A DNA stretch of 64,000 bases, taken from Effrenium voratum (taxonomy: Eukaryota > Sar > Dinophyceae > Suessiales > Symbiodiniaceae). The DNA is taken from assembly GCA_963377175.1 (NCBI GenBank), contig CAUJNA010001502.1, positions 443,501 to 507,500 of the forward strand, in the 5' to 3' direction. The position numbers were made by a program, and so were the translations under genes. Positions 1-12,800 of this stretch are shown one piece after another (within the stretch, counting starts at the first letter, position 1; each line of letters starts with the position of its first letter). A model generated the notes under the pieces. It was not told the origin of the DNA. It saw only the letters and a list, made by a program, of their open reading frames with translations, and did no database searches.

Positions 1-448
1 CACCAAGTGATTCTTTCACATGCCTGGCGCATGGGTTGCAAACCCCAATGCCCCCATTGACCCGTCTTCAAGTGGCAGGATGCCACTTAAGAATGCCCCT
101 GTGAACATCACTCCCCCCGAAGGGCAGCCCTTTTGAACGGTGCATGAACCCCTCCCTCAGCGGGTTGTCTTGAACCCCATTCCTATGGGGCGCCAAATGT
201 CAGTCCTAAAGGTGATGATTTCATGATGCTTGCCTAGGAGCCAATGAGTATGCCAAAGAAAGCCTGAAAGAATTCACCACTAGAAACCAAATATACATCT
301 GAGGCAAACCGTAAGGACTGCTTGGCGCATACGGATATGCTGCATTAACAAACCATGCCCAACAAAAAAACAGTTGCACCCCATTCAGCCATTGGGCCCG
401 GTGCCGACAACCCCACAGAACATGAACAGAAACCAAGCCAGCAAACCA

Positions 449-480
<32 letters not shown>

Positions 481-979
481 CAAGTACATGATCAGGCATC
501 TGAACTTGAACGTAGATGACTCCGCGCCGCTTGTGAAATGGTCCACGAATCCTTGACGGATCCGGTTTGCGGGGTCAGTGGTTCAGGTTCAAAAGGGCCC
601 ATTGGAGTGCGTCGAGGGGCTATCCCTAGCCCTAAAGGCCTCGAAAAGGGGAAAATGGGTTATAGCTCCCCATAGCCCCCTTTCAAGTCCAGTCTGGGGG
701 AAAATCGGCCGGCCACGAATCGGCCAGCCAATCCAGCCACGCAACTTTCAGGGCCCACCGATTTGCCCAAGTGTTCACCCAGAACAAAACCACACAAGCA
801 CACACACACACACACCCAAAAAAAACGACCACACAACCGCCACAGCTGAACACACATCAACCAACCACTCAACCAACTACCAAGTTGTAATGTAAAACCA
901 GCAAACCCACCCCAAAACCACCCCAAAACCACCCCAAAGCCACCCCAAAACCACCCCAAAGCCAAACCTCAACCCCCCC
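1..979. other. Non-coding, repeat-rich left edge
   Basis: I see no supportable gene here. The stretch holds a run of 29 A residues at 452-480, a CA-rich tract near 799-820, and a degenerate tandem repeat of the type CCACCCCAAAA at about 902-968. Open frames across these tracts are made of low-complexity residues and are not credible proteins. If the minus-strand exon-like islands nearby belong to a gene, this is intron or 3' flank. Confidence 0.5.
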
Positions 980-1051
980 CCAACCCCAGGCTCCCCGGCG
1001 CCAGGTCGAAGGCGCTTAGCCCCTGGAGGTTCCGAAGGCTCGCGTCCGCCC
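980..1051 (-). CDS. Orphan exon-like island (minus strand)
   Basis: A GC-rich island with a clean minus-strand frame reading ADASLRNLQGLSAFDLAPG, entered through an AG acceptor at 1052-1056 (CTGAG then GGG on the minus strand). Codon third positions are G/C rich, like the assembled host exons. The lower end is uncertain. I do not recognise the protein, and no neighbouring exon can be joined with confidence. It may belong to the gene downstream of the S49 peptidase. Confidence 0.3.
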
Positions 1052-1199
1052 CTCAGCCAACGACCCCATCGAGCCGACAAATCCGGGGGCCCGGCGCAAA
1101 ACTTTTGGGGCTTCCCTACCCTGTCAAAAACTCACTTCCGACTCAGTTGGCCAAGTATAGGTTTCTGCGTGTATGTTTTGTATGTGTATAGATATACGT

Positions 1200-1270
1200 C
1201 CTGGTATTTTGTACATGTGCATATATATATATATAGAGATACTATATGTATATATATATATATATGAGCT
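1200..1270. repeat. AT microsatellite
   Basis: Two (AT)n tracts flank a short GAGATACT-type spacer. This is simple-sequence DNA with no coding value. Confidence 0.85.
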
Positions 1271-2412
1271 TGGTTTTGAATGGCAACTAAAATGGCCCGA
1301 GCCGAAACAAGTCCAAAGTGTTTTATGCACCACACAAATGGTCCAAGCCCAAACAAGTCCAAACTTTTTATTCAGCACTAAAATGGTGCAAAGCCAACAA
1401 AAAGTCCAAACTTCTTATTTACCACTAACATGGTCCAATTTCAGAATGTTCAAAGTCTAGGAAATCAACCCTGTCTCCAATCAGGGAAGTGTGCAGGATG
1501 GTTTTGGAAGACTATCCTCTTGAAAAGGTCCCTTGTCCCTTCCACGCGTGTTGGAAAAAGTGCCCTCTTAACCACGTGGAACCTGACGGAGGGGGGACGA
1601 TTCTGCTGAAGGGACCATCTGGTGGGGTCCATGTTGGTGGACAGGAGAGTAACACGACTCTCCATATTTTCCCTTTGAACATCACAGGAAATATCGGGCA
1701 ATTTCCCCCAAAGAGGTCGACAAAATAAAGGCAAAGAAACAATGTAGTGATTCAGAGGGTAGGCAATGTAGCTTCAGCTTCTTGTGGCGCTCATTCAGAA
1801 ATCGTTCTGTCCCTTTGGACCTGCATGGAATCTTCTAGAGCTTCCCAGTGGTTGGACGTTCTAAACCCCGAAACGGGGGTTTGCCTCTCATTTCGTACGC
1901 CCAAAACGTTGAACAGCTCCTTCGCTTCCCGAGCGGGTTGGCCAGACATGTCGGTGGCCAACTCAACATGGCCGTCCGAATCAAGTGACTACGCTCCGAA
2001 AGCCCAGGCGAAATGTTGCTACCCGGTTTCGTGTTGTTTGAGGGAATCCCCGATGCCACGTTGGCGCTGGACACTTGGGACACCATTTTGGGATTCACGT
2101 CCGCACGTTTGAGGTGGGTCGACCCTTTTTTATGTCACAGCCAGCAGGGTTCAGCCCGGGCTTCATGCTTTTCGAGAAAAAAACAAACATATACCGCACT
2201 TCTGGGCCCTGAGCGGCCCGAATAACACGCCAGGCTGATTGCCCCTTGGAGGTCCAGTCAAAGGCAAGCCAAAAGGAAATCCACCTTCAGGTACCTAGAA
2301 ACAAAATGGTACCCTAGAAAACTACCCTTTCCTTTTTGGGGGGTACCTTGGCTTTTACCAACTTGGAGGGTGCCCTAATCTAAGGGTAGATCCACCTCGG
2401 GCCATGCCAGTC
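1270..2412. other. Non-coding stretch with degenerate dispersed repeats
   Basis: No gene is supported. At 1290-1450 there are three loosely repeated blocks of the kind AAAATGGTCCAAGCCCAAAC, related in wording to the GTCCAAAC interiors of the CTCACTTC repeat family seen at 4.48, 12.47 and 15.89 kb. The remainder looks like intron or intergenic DNA. Confidence 0.45.
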
Positions 2413-2491
2413 CTGGGATCCCCTGACGGCTTTCCAGCAGCGCAGCGCAGATCTCCCGTGCGCCGCTACAGGCCTTGGCTGTCCACTCCGC
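2413..2491 (-). CDS. Orphan exon-like island (minus strand)
   Basis: The minus-strand frame reads AEWTAKACSGAREICAALLE followed by a few more residues. It is entered after an AG acceptor (CCTTAG then GCGGAG) and left at a plausible GA donor. It is about 79 nt and GC-rich, with codon use like the assembled exons. The protein is not recognised. It lies downstream of the S49 peptidase gene on the same strand, so it could be a late exon of that gene or part of the next one. Confidence 0.35.
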
Positions 2492-4442
2492 CTAAGGGTT
2501 GCCCCGGAGGGGGTGGGGCAGTGGAAGGGGTCTTGGAAGTCAAATGGACGAAACCAAAGAAACAAAGCTCCGCAAAAATATTCTTTTCCGGGGGGTGGGG
2601 GGTATGCAAAATTGGTCTTGAAGACGAAACCTTTGGGAGCTACCAGGAGTTCTGTAAGAACTCCTGGTAGGCTATATTTAAAGCCGGCAGAACACTCTTC
2701 CTAAGAGGAAACCTCCCCAGCCCAACCCTAGGCATTTGGAAAAGAAAAACATGCGAAACCGCGGGGAGATGAATGGAAGGCCTAAGGTGTACCCAGCAAG
2801 AAGAAGAACCTCCATGAAACCAAACGGATTATACCTCCATGAAAAAGAAGAACCTCCACCATTGTACCTCATGAATCCAAGCCAGCCTGCCCCTTTCTGG
2901 CAACCATTTGGGCGCACATCCGGTAGAACCAAACTGGTGTGTCGCTTCCATTTGGGGAAGCCAAGCCAGACAGGGCATACCTGGGAATCCCAAGGTGTGT
3001 AAAATGTCTGCCTTTTGAACGAAAACCGCTTTTTCAGTCTGGGAACATAAATTTCTGCCTCCAGGCGTTTTTGGGGGAAACTGACTTTTGCCAAGGTCAA
3101 GCTGGTCGACTGATTTTTTACCAACGGCGTTTTTCGCCAATCAAACGGCGTTTTTTGGCGATCAAACGGCGTTTTTGGCCGTTCACAGCAGTCCTTGAAT
3201 ATTGACGAATTGCTCCAACGGCGTTTTGGGGGATAAAAAGCGTTTTTTTGCAGCAACGGCGAAAAATAGTGCAATTTCAATCAGCGGCAGAAATTCAGCA
3301 CCGCCGGCCGGGCTTTCCAGGTATGGGGGTTGTCTTGTTTAAGCTTGCCACAATTGCTTCCGTTTTTCCTGTTGGTTCCCACTAAAGCCATCTAAAACCA
3401 CCAAGCACAAGGTATCCTTAAAGCAAACACACCCACAGCCTCAAACCAAAAGTGGGCCTTCCCGAGTCCCGAGTTCCTGCGTGTCTCTGTGACCCACATA
3501 CTAAGACACAAGCAAAAGCTGGTAGCGGGGTCTATCCAAAGCAGAATCACGAGGGCGACTACACCGTTGTCTGGGACTGTCCCTACCCATGCCTTACCCG
3601 GCTCAAATTGTGTTGGGACATACCCGCTGTGGCTACACCTATTTCTGCTTGGGACTATCCCCTTGTAACAAAGGTTTTGTTCGATGTCGCCGTGTGAAAA
3701 TGCCTGGCTCGCTCGATCCGCTCGATCCGCTCGATCCTTTCAGACGCACTTCACAGCTTGGGGTCTTGAGACTCCAGTGACACGCCCCCGCCGCTGATGC
3801 GCCTTGGGTCAAGCAGGGCTCCGGTGGTTGCATAGGCACAATTTAAGCTGTTCTCATATTTTCCTTTTGCTCATATTGTTCTTTTGGGGAGTCCATTGAT
3901 TTGTTGGATCTTGTTCAGTATCTTCAAGCCCAACTAAGCCATCAAACATGTGGGAATTGAGCCAAGAGGGCGACCAAAGGTCAAAAGGGCGACCGTGTTG
4001 AGCGGCTCACAATTTATCTTTTAACCACAAGCTGGAGATTCGAAGGATCAGCTTTGGGATGTCAATTTGATGGACCCTGTTATCATGCAACCAAATGACC
4101 CAGCAACCCTCCGCAAGAGCTGCAAGCTCAGCAGCTCTTGCTACTCCCAAATGATGGATAACTACTCAAGGGGAAATCCCTGCTAATGCGATCTCAGTTG
4201 AAGAATGGGCATGATCCCTCGAGCTCATCCGACATCTGCTTCTAGCAAACTGGAAATGCACCCTTTTTGGGCTGGTTTGTAAATAGGGGCCACGGGGAAA
4301 TAAACGTGTTGTTTGGGGGTCCCCTTGGAAAAGCCCTAGTCAATCGCAAGCAACACATGTAACAGTTCAACAGTTTGCAAGTCAGACAATATGAGCACCA
4401 ACCACTTAAACAGGGCTCCTCAAAGGATACATCCAAAACCAG
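2492..4442. other. No gene recognised
   Basis: This looks like intron or intergenic DNA. At 3117-3240 a short unit ending in AACGGCGTTTTT recurs about four times. At 3712-3738 the unit GCTCGATCC is repeated in tandem. Open frames here have no recognisable protein features and no consistent splice signals. Confidence 0.4.
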
Positions 4443-4770
4443 CGACTGGCCCAAATGCATCTATTGAGGAACACGGGCAACTCACTTCCGGAGTGAATGG
4501 CCAGAAAAACTAACTGCTTGTTTGAAACGATTCTGGTCTTCCTAAAAAGTATAATGTTCAGGAACTCGGGGAGTGAGAAAACCCCCCAACATGCTTCAAA
4601 CTGATTTCCTGGACTGGCCCAAATTGCATCTATTGAGGAAAAAGGATAACTCACATCTTGAGTGGATGGCCCAGAAAAAGTCCAAACTGTTTGTTTACCA
4701 CGAAACTGGTCTTCCCAAAAAGTATGAAGTCCCGGAACTCAGGGAGTGAGAAAATCCAAAAAATGCTGCA
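4443..4770. repeat. Tandem duplication of a MITE-like repeat (CTCACTTC family)
   Basis: Two direct copies of about 150 bp lie side by side (roughly 4443-4590 and 4612-4770). Each starts with ACTGGCCCAAAT and CATCTATTGAGGAA, then carries a core that begins CTCACTTCCGGAGT and ends ACTCGGGGAGTGAG. Start and end are inverted complements of each other, so the core has 14-bp imperfect terminal inverted repeats (4481-4577 and 4650-4750). The family recurs at 7502-7650, 12471-12562 and 15888-15990. Confidence 0.7.
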
Positions 4771-4971
4771 AACGTGGCAGGGAACCCCAAAAAACATGGA
4801 GCCAGGAGAGGGGGAGGAGCTCAAATGAGCCCTTGTTAAGCCCTTAATAAGTCCTTAGTTCTTAGTTGAGGCTTATTTGGGCTCCAGGCCCCCTCCCCTC
4901 CGTCCCCTCCCTCCCCCCCAGCCCCCATCAAAAGTGAGTCAAGAGAAGGCTTCAGCTGACCAGGGCGCCGC

Positions 4972-5011
4972 CAAAAGCTCACGAAGGCTCCCTCCGCCGC
5001 CTCCATACGTC
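4972..5011 (-). CDS. Orphan exon-like island (minus strand)
   Basis: A 40-nt minus-strand island reads TYGGGGGSLRELL after an AG acceptor (TTCTCAG then GACG) and ends before a GC donor. Composition and splice context resemble the assembled exons. No family is recognised and no joining partner was found. Confidence 0.3.
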
Positions 5012-5035
5012 CTGAGAATCCATGGCTGGGATTGA

Positions 5036-5120
5036 ATCCCCCGCTAAAAGTGACTAACTTTTAGTGGGTTAAATGGAAACCACCACCAAGCACTAAAAGG
5101 CTAAAAAGCTAAGGGGATGC
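5036..5120. repeat. Dispersed repeat, GCTAAAAG family
   Basis: A block of about 85 bp, from CCCCCGCTAAAAG through CTTTTAGTGGGTT to GGCTAAGGGGATG, recurs with few differences at 47363-47445. A weaker start-only copy is at about 62325-62370. Internally CTAAAAG and CTTTTAG are inverted. It has no coding content. Confidence 0.6.
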
Positions 5121-5437
5121 CAAGTTACTGGGGAAGCGGATGCCCCCCATGGTTTGGTGATGCGGATTTGTGGCTTGGGGATTTCAACCACTGGTTCTTG
5201 TGGAGGGCAAACGGAAAGCAAGCCACGAACCTCTAAACCACCAATCCAAGCCACCCACTGGCGGGCAGCATATTTTACTGGGGTGTCAAAAAAAAACGGA
5301 AAAAATGGTAACAATCAAGCAGGGGTCAACTTCAGTTGCAGCAGCAAACCCTGAGAATATTGCCCCAGAATGCCCACCATATGGGGTCAGGGTTGCCCTC
5401 GTGCTGAATCCGTTTGACTTGCAGGGCCCCTCGCTGC

Positions 5438-5477
5438 CTCGCAACGATGGCAGTTTCAGCGATGACATGTCAATGAC
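5438..5477 (-). CDS. Orphan exon-like island (minus strand)
   Basis: A 40-nt minus-strand island reads VIDMSSLKLPSLR between a CAG acceptor and a GC donor (GCGAG then GCAGC). Its phase does not join directly to the 5867-5888 island, so at least one exon is missing or one of the two calls is wrong. The function is unknown. Confidence 0.3.
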
Positions 5478-5866
5478 CTGTTCAGAAATCCTCAATTATT
5501 GAAGGACTTCCCTGGTTTCAGGATTTGGTTTTTGACCCTGGGGTGTTGGAACTATAATTGGGACTTTGCCCGAAGCGTAAATGATTCCCCTTGAGGTATG
5601 CAAACCAAAGTTGAGAAGCCCGGACCTAGACCAAGCTACCAATGCAAATGCGGAAGCCCGAGGGGGCAACAACAAATCAGATCCGTGGTTTTAGGGCCCC
5701 TGGTTTTGGGCTAAACGGCCAGTTGCTGTCTAAAGTTCAAACCACAAGGTCAGATCCCGTCGATTCGGTGAGGCTGGGTATAGTTGAGAGCCTGTTTTGG
5801 GTTCCTTGAACCGTAGGGCCCCGTAGGGACTCCATTCCCCAAGCCCTCGACTTGGAGAACCCCCGC

Positions 5867-5888
5867 CTTCCAGAAGCTCCCGAACCCC
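5867..5888 (-). CDS. Possible micro-exon near the 3' end of the S49 peptidase gene
   Basis: Twenty-two nucleotides reading GVRELLE plus one base lie between a CCAG acceptor and a GC donor on the minus strand. It continues in phase from the 6870-6926 exon and is at about the right distance to be C-terminal to the S49 domain. It is too short for a firm call. Confidence 0.25.
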
Positions 5889-6869
5889 CTGGCGAGGGCC
5901 AGACAAGAAAAGGCGGCAACTCTTCCCCACCCGAGGGAAACCATACCACGAGTTTTGGACAACAGTGGGGTGGTTTGGGGAGGCAAGAACTTGGGGAAAA
6001 GGACCTCGGATATTGCAATGCTAGTGAGTTGGACTAAAGATCGGAAGGATACTGATAGGTGGTTCTAGCATGGCACAAGCGGTCCGAAAGGGAATTGGAA
6101 ACGAGCCTGCGACCATCCCTGCCGAACAAGCGCCCAAGCAAGATGCGACCCCCAAAGTGGCTCTTTCCGCTGGGGCTTTCCTTCAAACCAAGGAATGGGT
6201 TCTCCATCCTTGGTTGACGGTCTTGCCCACGGGTCAAGGCGGTTTGGATGTGGCTTCGTTGGTCTATCACTGTAGCCTTTTTGGCATAAAGGCGATATAA
6301 GGTTTTATGCATAAATACCCTTATTCTTTAAAAAACATTAAGGGAGGGGGTGAAAAGAGTACTAAAGATTACTAAAGAAGGACCAACAAGGGAAAGAACA
6401 TGCGAAATCCGCAAACAGCGCATCCGAACCGCTTTCTAGACGCGTGGTCCCTGGCAACTGTTTGTGCTGTTGGCATGTAAATCCTGAGGTAAGAGCCGTC
6501 CATGAGAAACTCCAACATCTCAGACCGCTCGATTGCTGCTCACTTGTCAGGTTTTCACGTAGCCCGCTCAGTGCGCGGTACAAAACCATTTGCACAGTGT
6601 GTGAAGCAGCAGTCTGAGAACATGAAAACCACTCATCCACTCATCCTGTGCCTTCATGCAGTTCCATTCAGACAGTTAGTTGCAGGGCGGCCTGGAAACC
6701 CCATGTAAGGAGGGTGGTCTTTACTCAGTCACAGGTCCCGCTGCTTTCTTTACGTCCCTGCAAATAGCATTGGCAACAAACACATGTTTTAGAGGAACCT
6801 CCTTTGGGGGAAGCCCGTTTTTGCGGGTTCCATGTGAATCTATGAGGGAGTTGTTCCAGGGAAATGGAC

Positions 6870-9800
6870 CTGGCAGGCGCGTAGCTCCCGCCAAGCGCTG
6901 GCCTTCTTCTTCGTGGCGATGGAGACCTGGCACTCGTGCATGAATTGGTCCACATGGGGCCCGGTCTTTTTTTGGGGTGCCCTTTTGGCTTGGTTTTAAG
7001 GGAAAGCCAAAAGGAAACCCACCAACTTGGAGGGTGCCTAGCTCCTCCAGATTTGAGAGGTTAGAATTTGTGGGTACCAACGTTTTTCTTGTTTGTCTAT
7101 TTTAGTAAGGGAACCCTCCCACCCAACCAAAAAAGGGGTGAGAAAGGGCACTACTGGGGTACCTAGAATGTATACTGGGGGGTCCTTTACGTGGAAGGAC
7201 CAGTGAGGAATAAACCGTGCAATAGGACAAGTTACCCGTGGTCCTTGGCCAGGAAACTGCCAAAAATCTTAATCAACCCTCCCCCCAACATAAATACATT
7301 CACAAGTCACAAGTACATACTTTAGTCTGCACTTTGTTAGGTCATGTGTTACGCACCTCCTGTTCTCCATCGCTCTGCGAAAGTGTCCCTTCTTTTACGC
7401 TCTGCGAAAGTGCACCATGGCCCTTGTGATATCGACCTAGGTCATACCAAAGGGGCCCAGCATGTGATGCCGAACAAAAATAATAAACAAAGAGAAATAT
7501 AGTTCACTTCTCGAGCGGGGTGGCCAAACAAAGTCGACACTTGTTATTTACCACTTAGCTGTTTCCCCCCCCCCCCCCCAAAAAAAAGAAAAAAGAAGAA
7601 ACAAAAAAAACAACAAACAACGCGTGAAGTCCATCAACTCGGGGAGTGAGATAGCCACTTTAGACCTCCGGGCCCCGGCCTCGACGACATCTGAGACCTT
7701 CATGAACTCCTCCAGGACCTGCGGCTTTCGCCAGTGGAAAGCCCAAACTTCAACAACTGGGCCCAGACCGAGACCCAAATTGTGGGCAAACCCCGGGTGG
7801 CGCCAAACATGTGGTCAAATGAAAAAAAAAAAAAAAAAACGTGGGCTCTTCAACAAAAAGTCCCCTGCCATAGCCGGTTGATGAGCACGGCGTGCATCAG
7901 ACGTGTGTTCAGATCGAATTCATTCTGGCGATTCTGGGATGGCGAATGCGACCTGCGGGGGCGAAAGGACTCGCGACTGGGCTGGTCGAGGTTGAAATGG
8001 GGAAGCACCCATTTCCGGGTTTCCCAGGCAGAAGCGACAGGATCCTGGGAAGTCATCCAAAAAATGAGCTTCCCAGCTCAAGACAAGCGTGCTCTTGCTT
8101 TGACATTTCTTTGGACAGGAAACATCCAGAAGCCACCTGCTTCACACGGGGCTGCTCAAAATTCGGCGGTCAAGGCGATGTTGTTGACTGGCCCAAATGC
8201 AACCTATAAGAGACTGCTTGTCAACCTTTTGCACTTACAAGCGCATGGGTGTCTCTTTTTTAGGGGGAGAACCCCAAAAATGTTGATTCTCTTTTTCAGT
8301 TTCCCTTCAAAACAGGCACAAAATGGGGCCCCCTGTTGAAGTAGCCTTGGCTTTCCTATGCAACAAGCTGATCACGGGGCCCCGCAGGGTTGAAGAGCTC
8401 TGGAGTTCTTCCCTCAGAAAGGCCCGACATTGGCCTTAGCTCAGGGCCCAAGTCGGAATCACAGCGCCCTGTTCCAAAAGAGGCTCCCGAAAAAGCTTCC
8501 GTGTAAAGCTCCTTAGCAAGACGTACAGAGATCTTCGCTCTTTCTGCTGTTTGAACGGCCAACCCAGCGGATGCCGGGGTCCGGTTGCCCCGACCCCTCG
8601 AAGCACCAGGCTGAATTGGCCGCCTCGTCGCTGGTGGCCAGCCGGTCCACAAGGCCTTTGGACTTGGCATCCGCTCCCAGGAAGACTTCACCCGTGGCCA
8701 CCTGGCGCTCCAGAGCCGAGTCGTTTCGAGTCTTGTTCAGGCTGTCCTTTGGTTGCTTGGTTGAGATAGACCTTGGCTGAATAAAAGGCTGATTGTATAG
8801 GTTGAACCAAAGGCTGATTGTATGGGTTGAATTCTTTTGGCTTTTTTGCAGGCCTTGCCTTTGGCCAGGTTGAACCTTCATCCTGGTCCATATTTAGCGA
8901 ACCTTCAAACGCACAATGAGTTCCCAAGAGACCCCGAAAAGGCGATAAGCAAATTAGGTGATGCGCTGGTTGAATCAAAGGCTGATTGTACAGTTCCATG
9001 TATGAACCCATGCCCATGTGGGACCCCAAAAGGGGGCTGATGTCCCAGAATTAAGCCATGACCAACAGGTGATCAACCCATAAACTAGGGGTTTATACCA
9101 GGGGTTCATAGATGGCAGTCAGCCAGCCGACCCGGTTCTTGCCAGGTCGAAGACCTGGGATCCATGTTTGAATGGGTAGCCATCGAAGAGGCTTCGTGCA
9201 GAAACCTGCTCGTGGTTGGGTGCACCGACCTAGTGTTGGAGTGTTCAATGGTTGATACGTTGATTCCACTCTTGGACGGGAGCCAACAAAGCGAAAAGTG
9301 ACTTAGCTCGTAACTGGGAACGAAGGAAACCAACAAACGATCCATTTCTAGGAACAGAGTTTCCTTCTGCAAAAAGATCCCTTGGAAAGTTCAACAAATA
9401 TTCATTCCAGCAAGTGCAAGCAAGCCAAACCATTCCCTTTAAAACCAACTAGGGAGAAATCAAGACATATTGTTTTCAGCAAATGGTTCAGAAACCGAAG
9501 ACGGACCAAAGCCCAAAGCTCAGGTCGCTCCGCTTCCCGGAGCAAAAATGCGCGCCTGTTCCACGTCCAGGGACTCCCGCTGCTCTTGCACCAGACCTTT
9601 GAAGGCATCGTGCACCGTGCGCACGTCCTCGGGAGCCCTAAGAAAGGCGTCACGAAAGGGGCGTTTTTTGTTTTTTGTGTTTTTTTTTTTAATAGGACCC
9701 CCCCGTTTTTGGGGGTGTTAAGGGACACATGAGATTTTGTCTCGGGTGGGAGTGTGTTTTCTTTGGACACCGCCCATTGTTTGGTGGTTTGAACACAAAC

Positions 9801-12800
9801 CAAAAGGAACAGCACTGTTTTTTTTGAGGGAGGGTCCCTACAAAAGGACGCACCCAAAATTTGAAAAAGGGGTCAGGTCAAAAGCGTTGGCCGGATGTAG
9901 ACCCTCGGCAAGGAGCGACTGTCCCCTTGCTTGAGAGAGAAATAATTCGCAAAACCACAGAGGCACAAAGTTGGTCAAACAATGGATGTACATGGAGGGT
10001 CTCCCTGCCAAACCAAAGTCAACAAACGACATCCCCCAACTCCGAACCCCAAGCACCGAACCCCAAGCACAAGGAACCCTACAACTGGCAAAAAGGGCAG
10101 CATGTTGGCTTGCCTGAGTTCACACCTTAAAAAATGGGTTGAGAGGTACTTCACAAACAAAATCACGTTCCATAGAGAGACATGGGTCCTTTTTTTTGGT
10201 TTTGAAGGATTGAAGGGAGACCAAAAGGAGACCAAGCATTTCGTCGCGTCCATTTTGAGACAAACCCACATGTTAGATCCCCCTGCCTTCCGAGGGGGTG
10301 GGTCCCCAATTTTATCCATCTTTCCCCCGTAAAAGTACAATGGAAACAAACCAGATCTCCAGGGGTCAAATTCTTTTTTTTGGGAATAGCATCATGATAG
10401 AATTCAGCCCCGCGCACGCCAAGAGGAGCTGGGCGGTCCTCTTGCACCTTCTGCTTGGCTTCTTCGGTGACCTCAGACAGGGGGTCCAGCGTGCGCTTCC
10501 ACTTGCCTGAGGTGATCTGCAGGAAGTCGATGTCGTTCCTGTTCCACATGCCGCAGGCGGCCCCATAATGCTCCAAGATAAGGTCTTCTTGAGTCTGAGC
10601 TTGACATTTCCCCAACCCCATTCTAACTGTTCATGGGTCCCTCCCATCTGCAAATACGGAAATTGTTCCGAAACCTGAAAATAAGAAAATATAGGAACGT
10701 CAGGTAAAGGACTTGGTGACCTCGGGTTACCCCCCCGAGTTGGTGGCATCTTTTGCCAGCACCGACAAAAAGCACCCGCCCTGTCCTCTTCAACACCTTG
10801 GAGAAGTTCGGCATGGCGGTCAGCACGCCTCAAAGTTCAGAAGCCAAGCGGGGAATCTACGCGAGTCTCGGGATCCTTCGGCTTTTGTCATGGGTTTGCT
10901 GGAGCTTTTGCCCAGAATGTGGTGCTCATGAGAGGCTAGTGGAATCCAGTAAACGGGAAAGACGGGGGTTTTCCGCACAAATTGAAGCCCAACCAAAGGG
11001 GTACACCAAAACAATGTTCGGCCCAAAAAGCCAAAATCCCCGGTGTCACGTCAGCCTAGAATACGTTAACATATCTTGGAGACCCATGGGCTTCCTGATG
11101 CTTTTCCTATGTTTCCTGGGGTTTGAATTTCCCCGCGCACAGCCACAAACCGGCCGGGTGCCACCGGTTTTGGTCCCCTTTGGGTCCCAGGCCGATGGAC
11201 CCCACCAGGGAGAAGGGAGTGGCCACCACGGTGTCCGCCTCAACTCCGTTGGCCTCCCAGCCTTTTCACATGGAACCTGACGTAAAAAGACGTAAAAAGG
11301 GGGGTCCTGGTGAGGACCATTAAAGGAACCTTTTGCGCTGGGAGGGTAAGGGTCGAGTCCTTTGCAGGTTTCCGTTTCGTTCAACACGGGGCCTCGAACA
11401 AGGTACCCTTGAAAAGCATGGCACTTTCCTTGCTCAAACGCCTTATCTTGCTGCGGAAGTGAGCAAAACCGAAAACAAACCCCCGCCAAGTGGTAAGTTA
11501 AAGGGAACCAGACCCGGCTTCTCACTTTGATAACCCCCAGACACAGTCAACCTGAGCCCAGAGGCATCTTTGGCAACAGACTCGCTACGAAATGGCGGAA
11601 GCACGCTCCGACCGGGTGCCGGGCAGCGCAGGCCATCCTGGGATGCAAAGAAGTGAGTCTCCTCTCGCTGGATCGGAGAACCCTCGAAGATGGGTGATGC
11701 GCTGTCCGTTGCCCTATATGTCCGCCAAGACAAAAAGAACACACCTATACCTACCTGCACCTTCCAAGGGCTGCATGAATCGTCAAACGAACCCAAGTAC
11801 GAGCACTTGCAAATCGACCGGCCAAAGCCAGGTCAATGGGCTCAATATGGAAAATATCATCCCGTCTGCCCAGCTCCTGGCAAAAGGAGCCAGTGCAACT
11901 TCAAAGCCACTCCACTATGGAAAGGGAACCGGCAGCTTTCTGAAGAAACATGGCACGCGGAAGGCCGCGAGATCCTTTGCCGCGATCAGGGGTCAAACAG
12001 GCAATGGGGTCCCAACACTTCTCGCCGCGAACACATGCAACCAAGAGACATGTAGCCACCTGATGCAGCGACCTGCACAAGAATGGCACCAGAGAGTATC
12101 TGATTAGCTCTAAAAAAAATAAAAAACATGATCGATTAAACCAAACACTTCCTTGATGGGCGGGTCCCTTCAAAGTCAACCCGTAATAGCATGCCGGCAA
12201 ACAGTGCACTTCTTTGCCGCCCCCCATCAAAATTCCGAATCAGCAAAACACAATTCCACAATTAAATTCACATCGAGCTCATGGTTTTTGGAGGCCTTGT
12301 CGATTTACAATAACTTTACATCTTCACTGCGCAGAGTGTTTAAAGCATAGGAATCGACATGCTGAAAAAGCCGAGCAGTTGAAACTCCGTGGGGGGGGGG
12401 GCGTTGTGGGTGTCTTTGAGAGTTGGTGTCCGGAGTCCGGTCTCAAAGGTGGCAACACCCTCCGACTCAACTCACTTCCCGAGTGGACTGACTGGCCAGA
12501 AAAGTCTGATTTGTTTACCGGTTTTTCCAAACAGTTTAAAGTCCATGAACTCAGGGAGTCAAGGTAAACCATAGCTGGAAACCCAGCATCAAAAGGTCGG
12601 TTTGCACTGTGCTAGATCTACCCGAAGGGTCCTGATCTAGGTCCTCCAGTACAGAGGATAGACGAAGGGTACCAACTTTTTTCTGTAGTCTATTTTAGTA
12701 GGGGCTTGCCCTCCCAACCAAAAAAGAAAGGGGCGAGAGGTCGGGCACCGGGGGAGTTTCCGCCCGCCTTGTCCACGCAGGCCGTGAGCTTCAACCTCAG

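Noticed and set aside
9402..9857. 151-codon minus-strand open frame
   Set aside because: Its frame differs from that of the S49 exon 9556-9627 lying within it; the rest crosses T/A-rich intron sequence.
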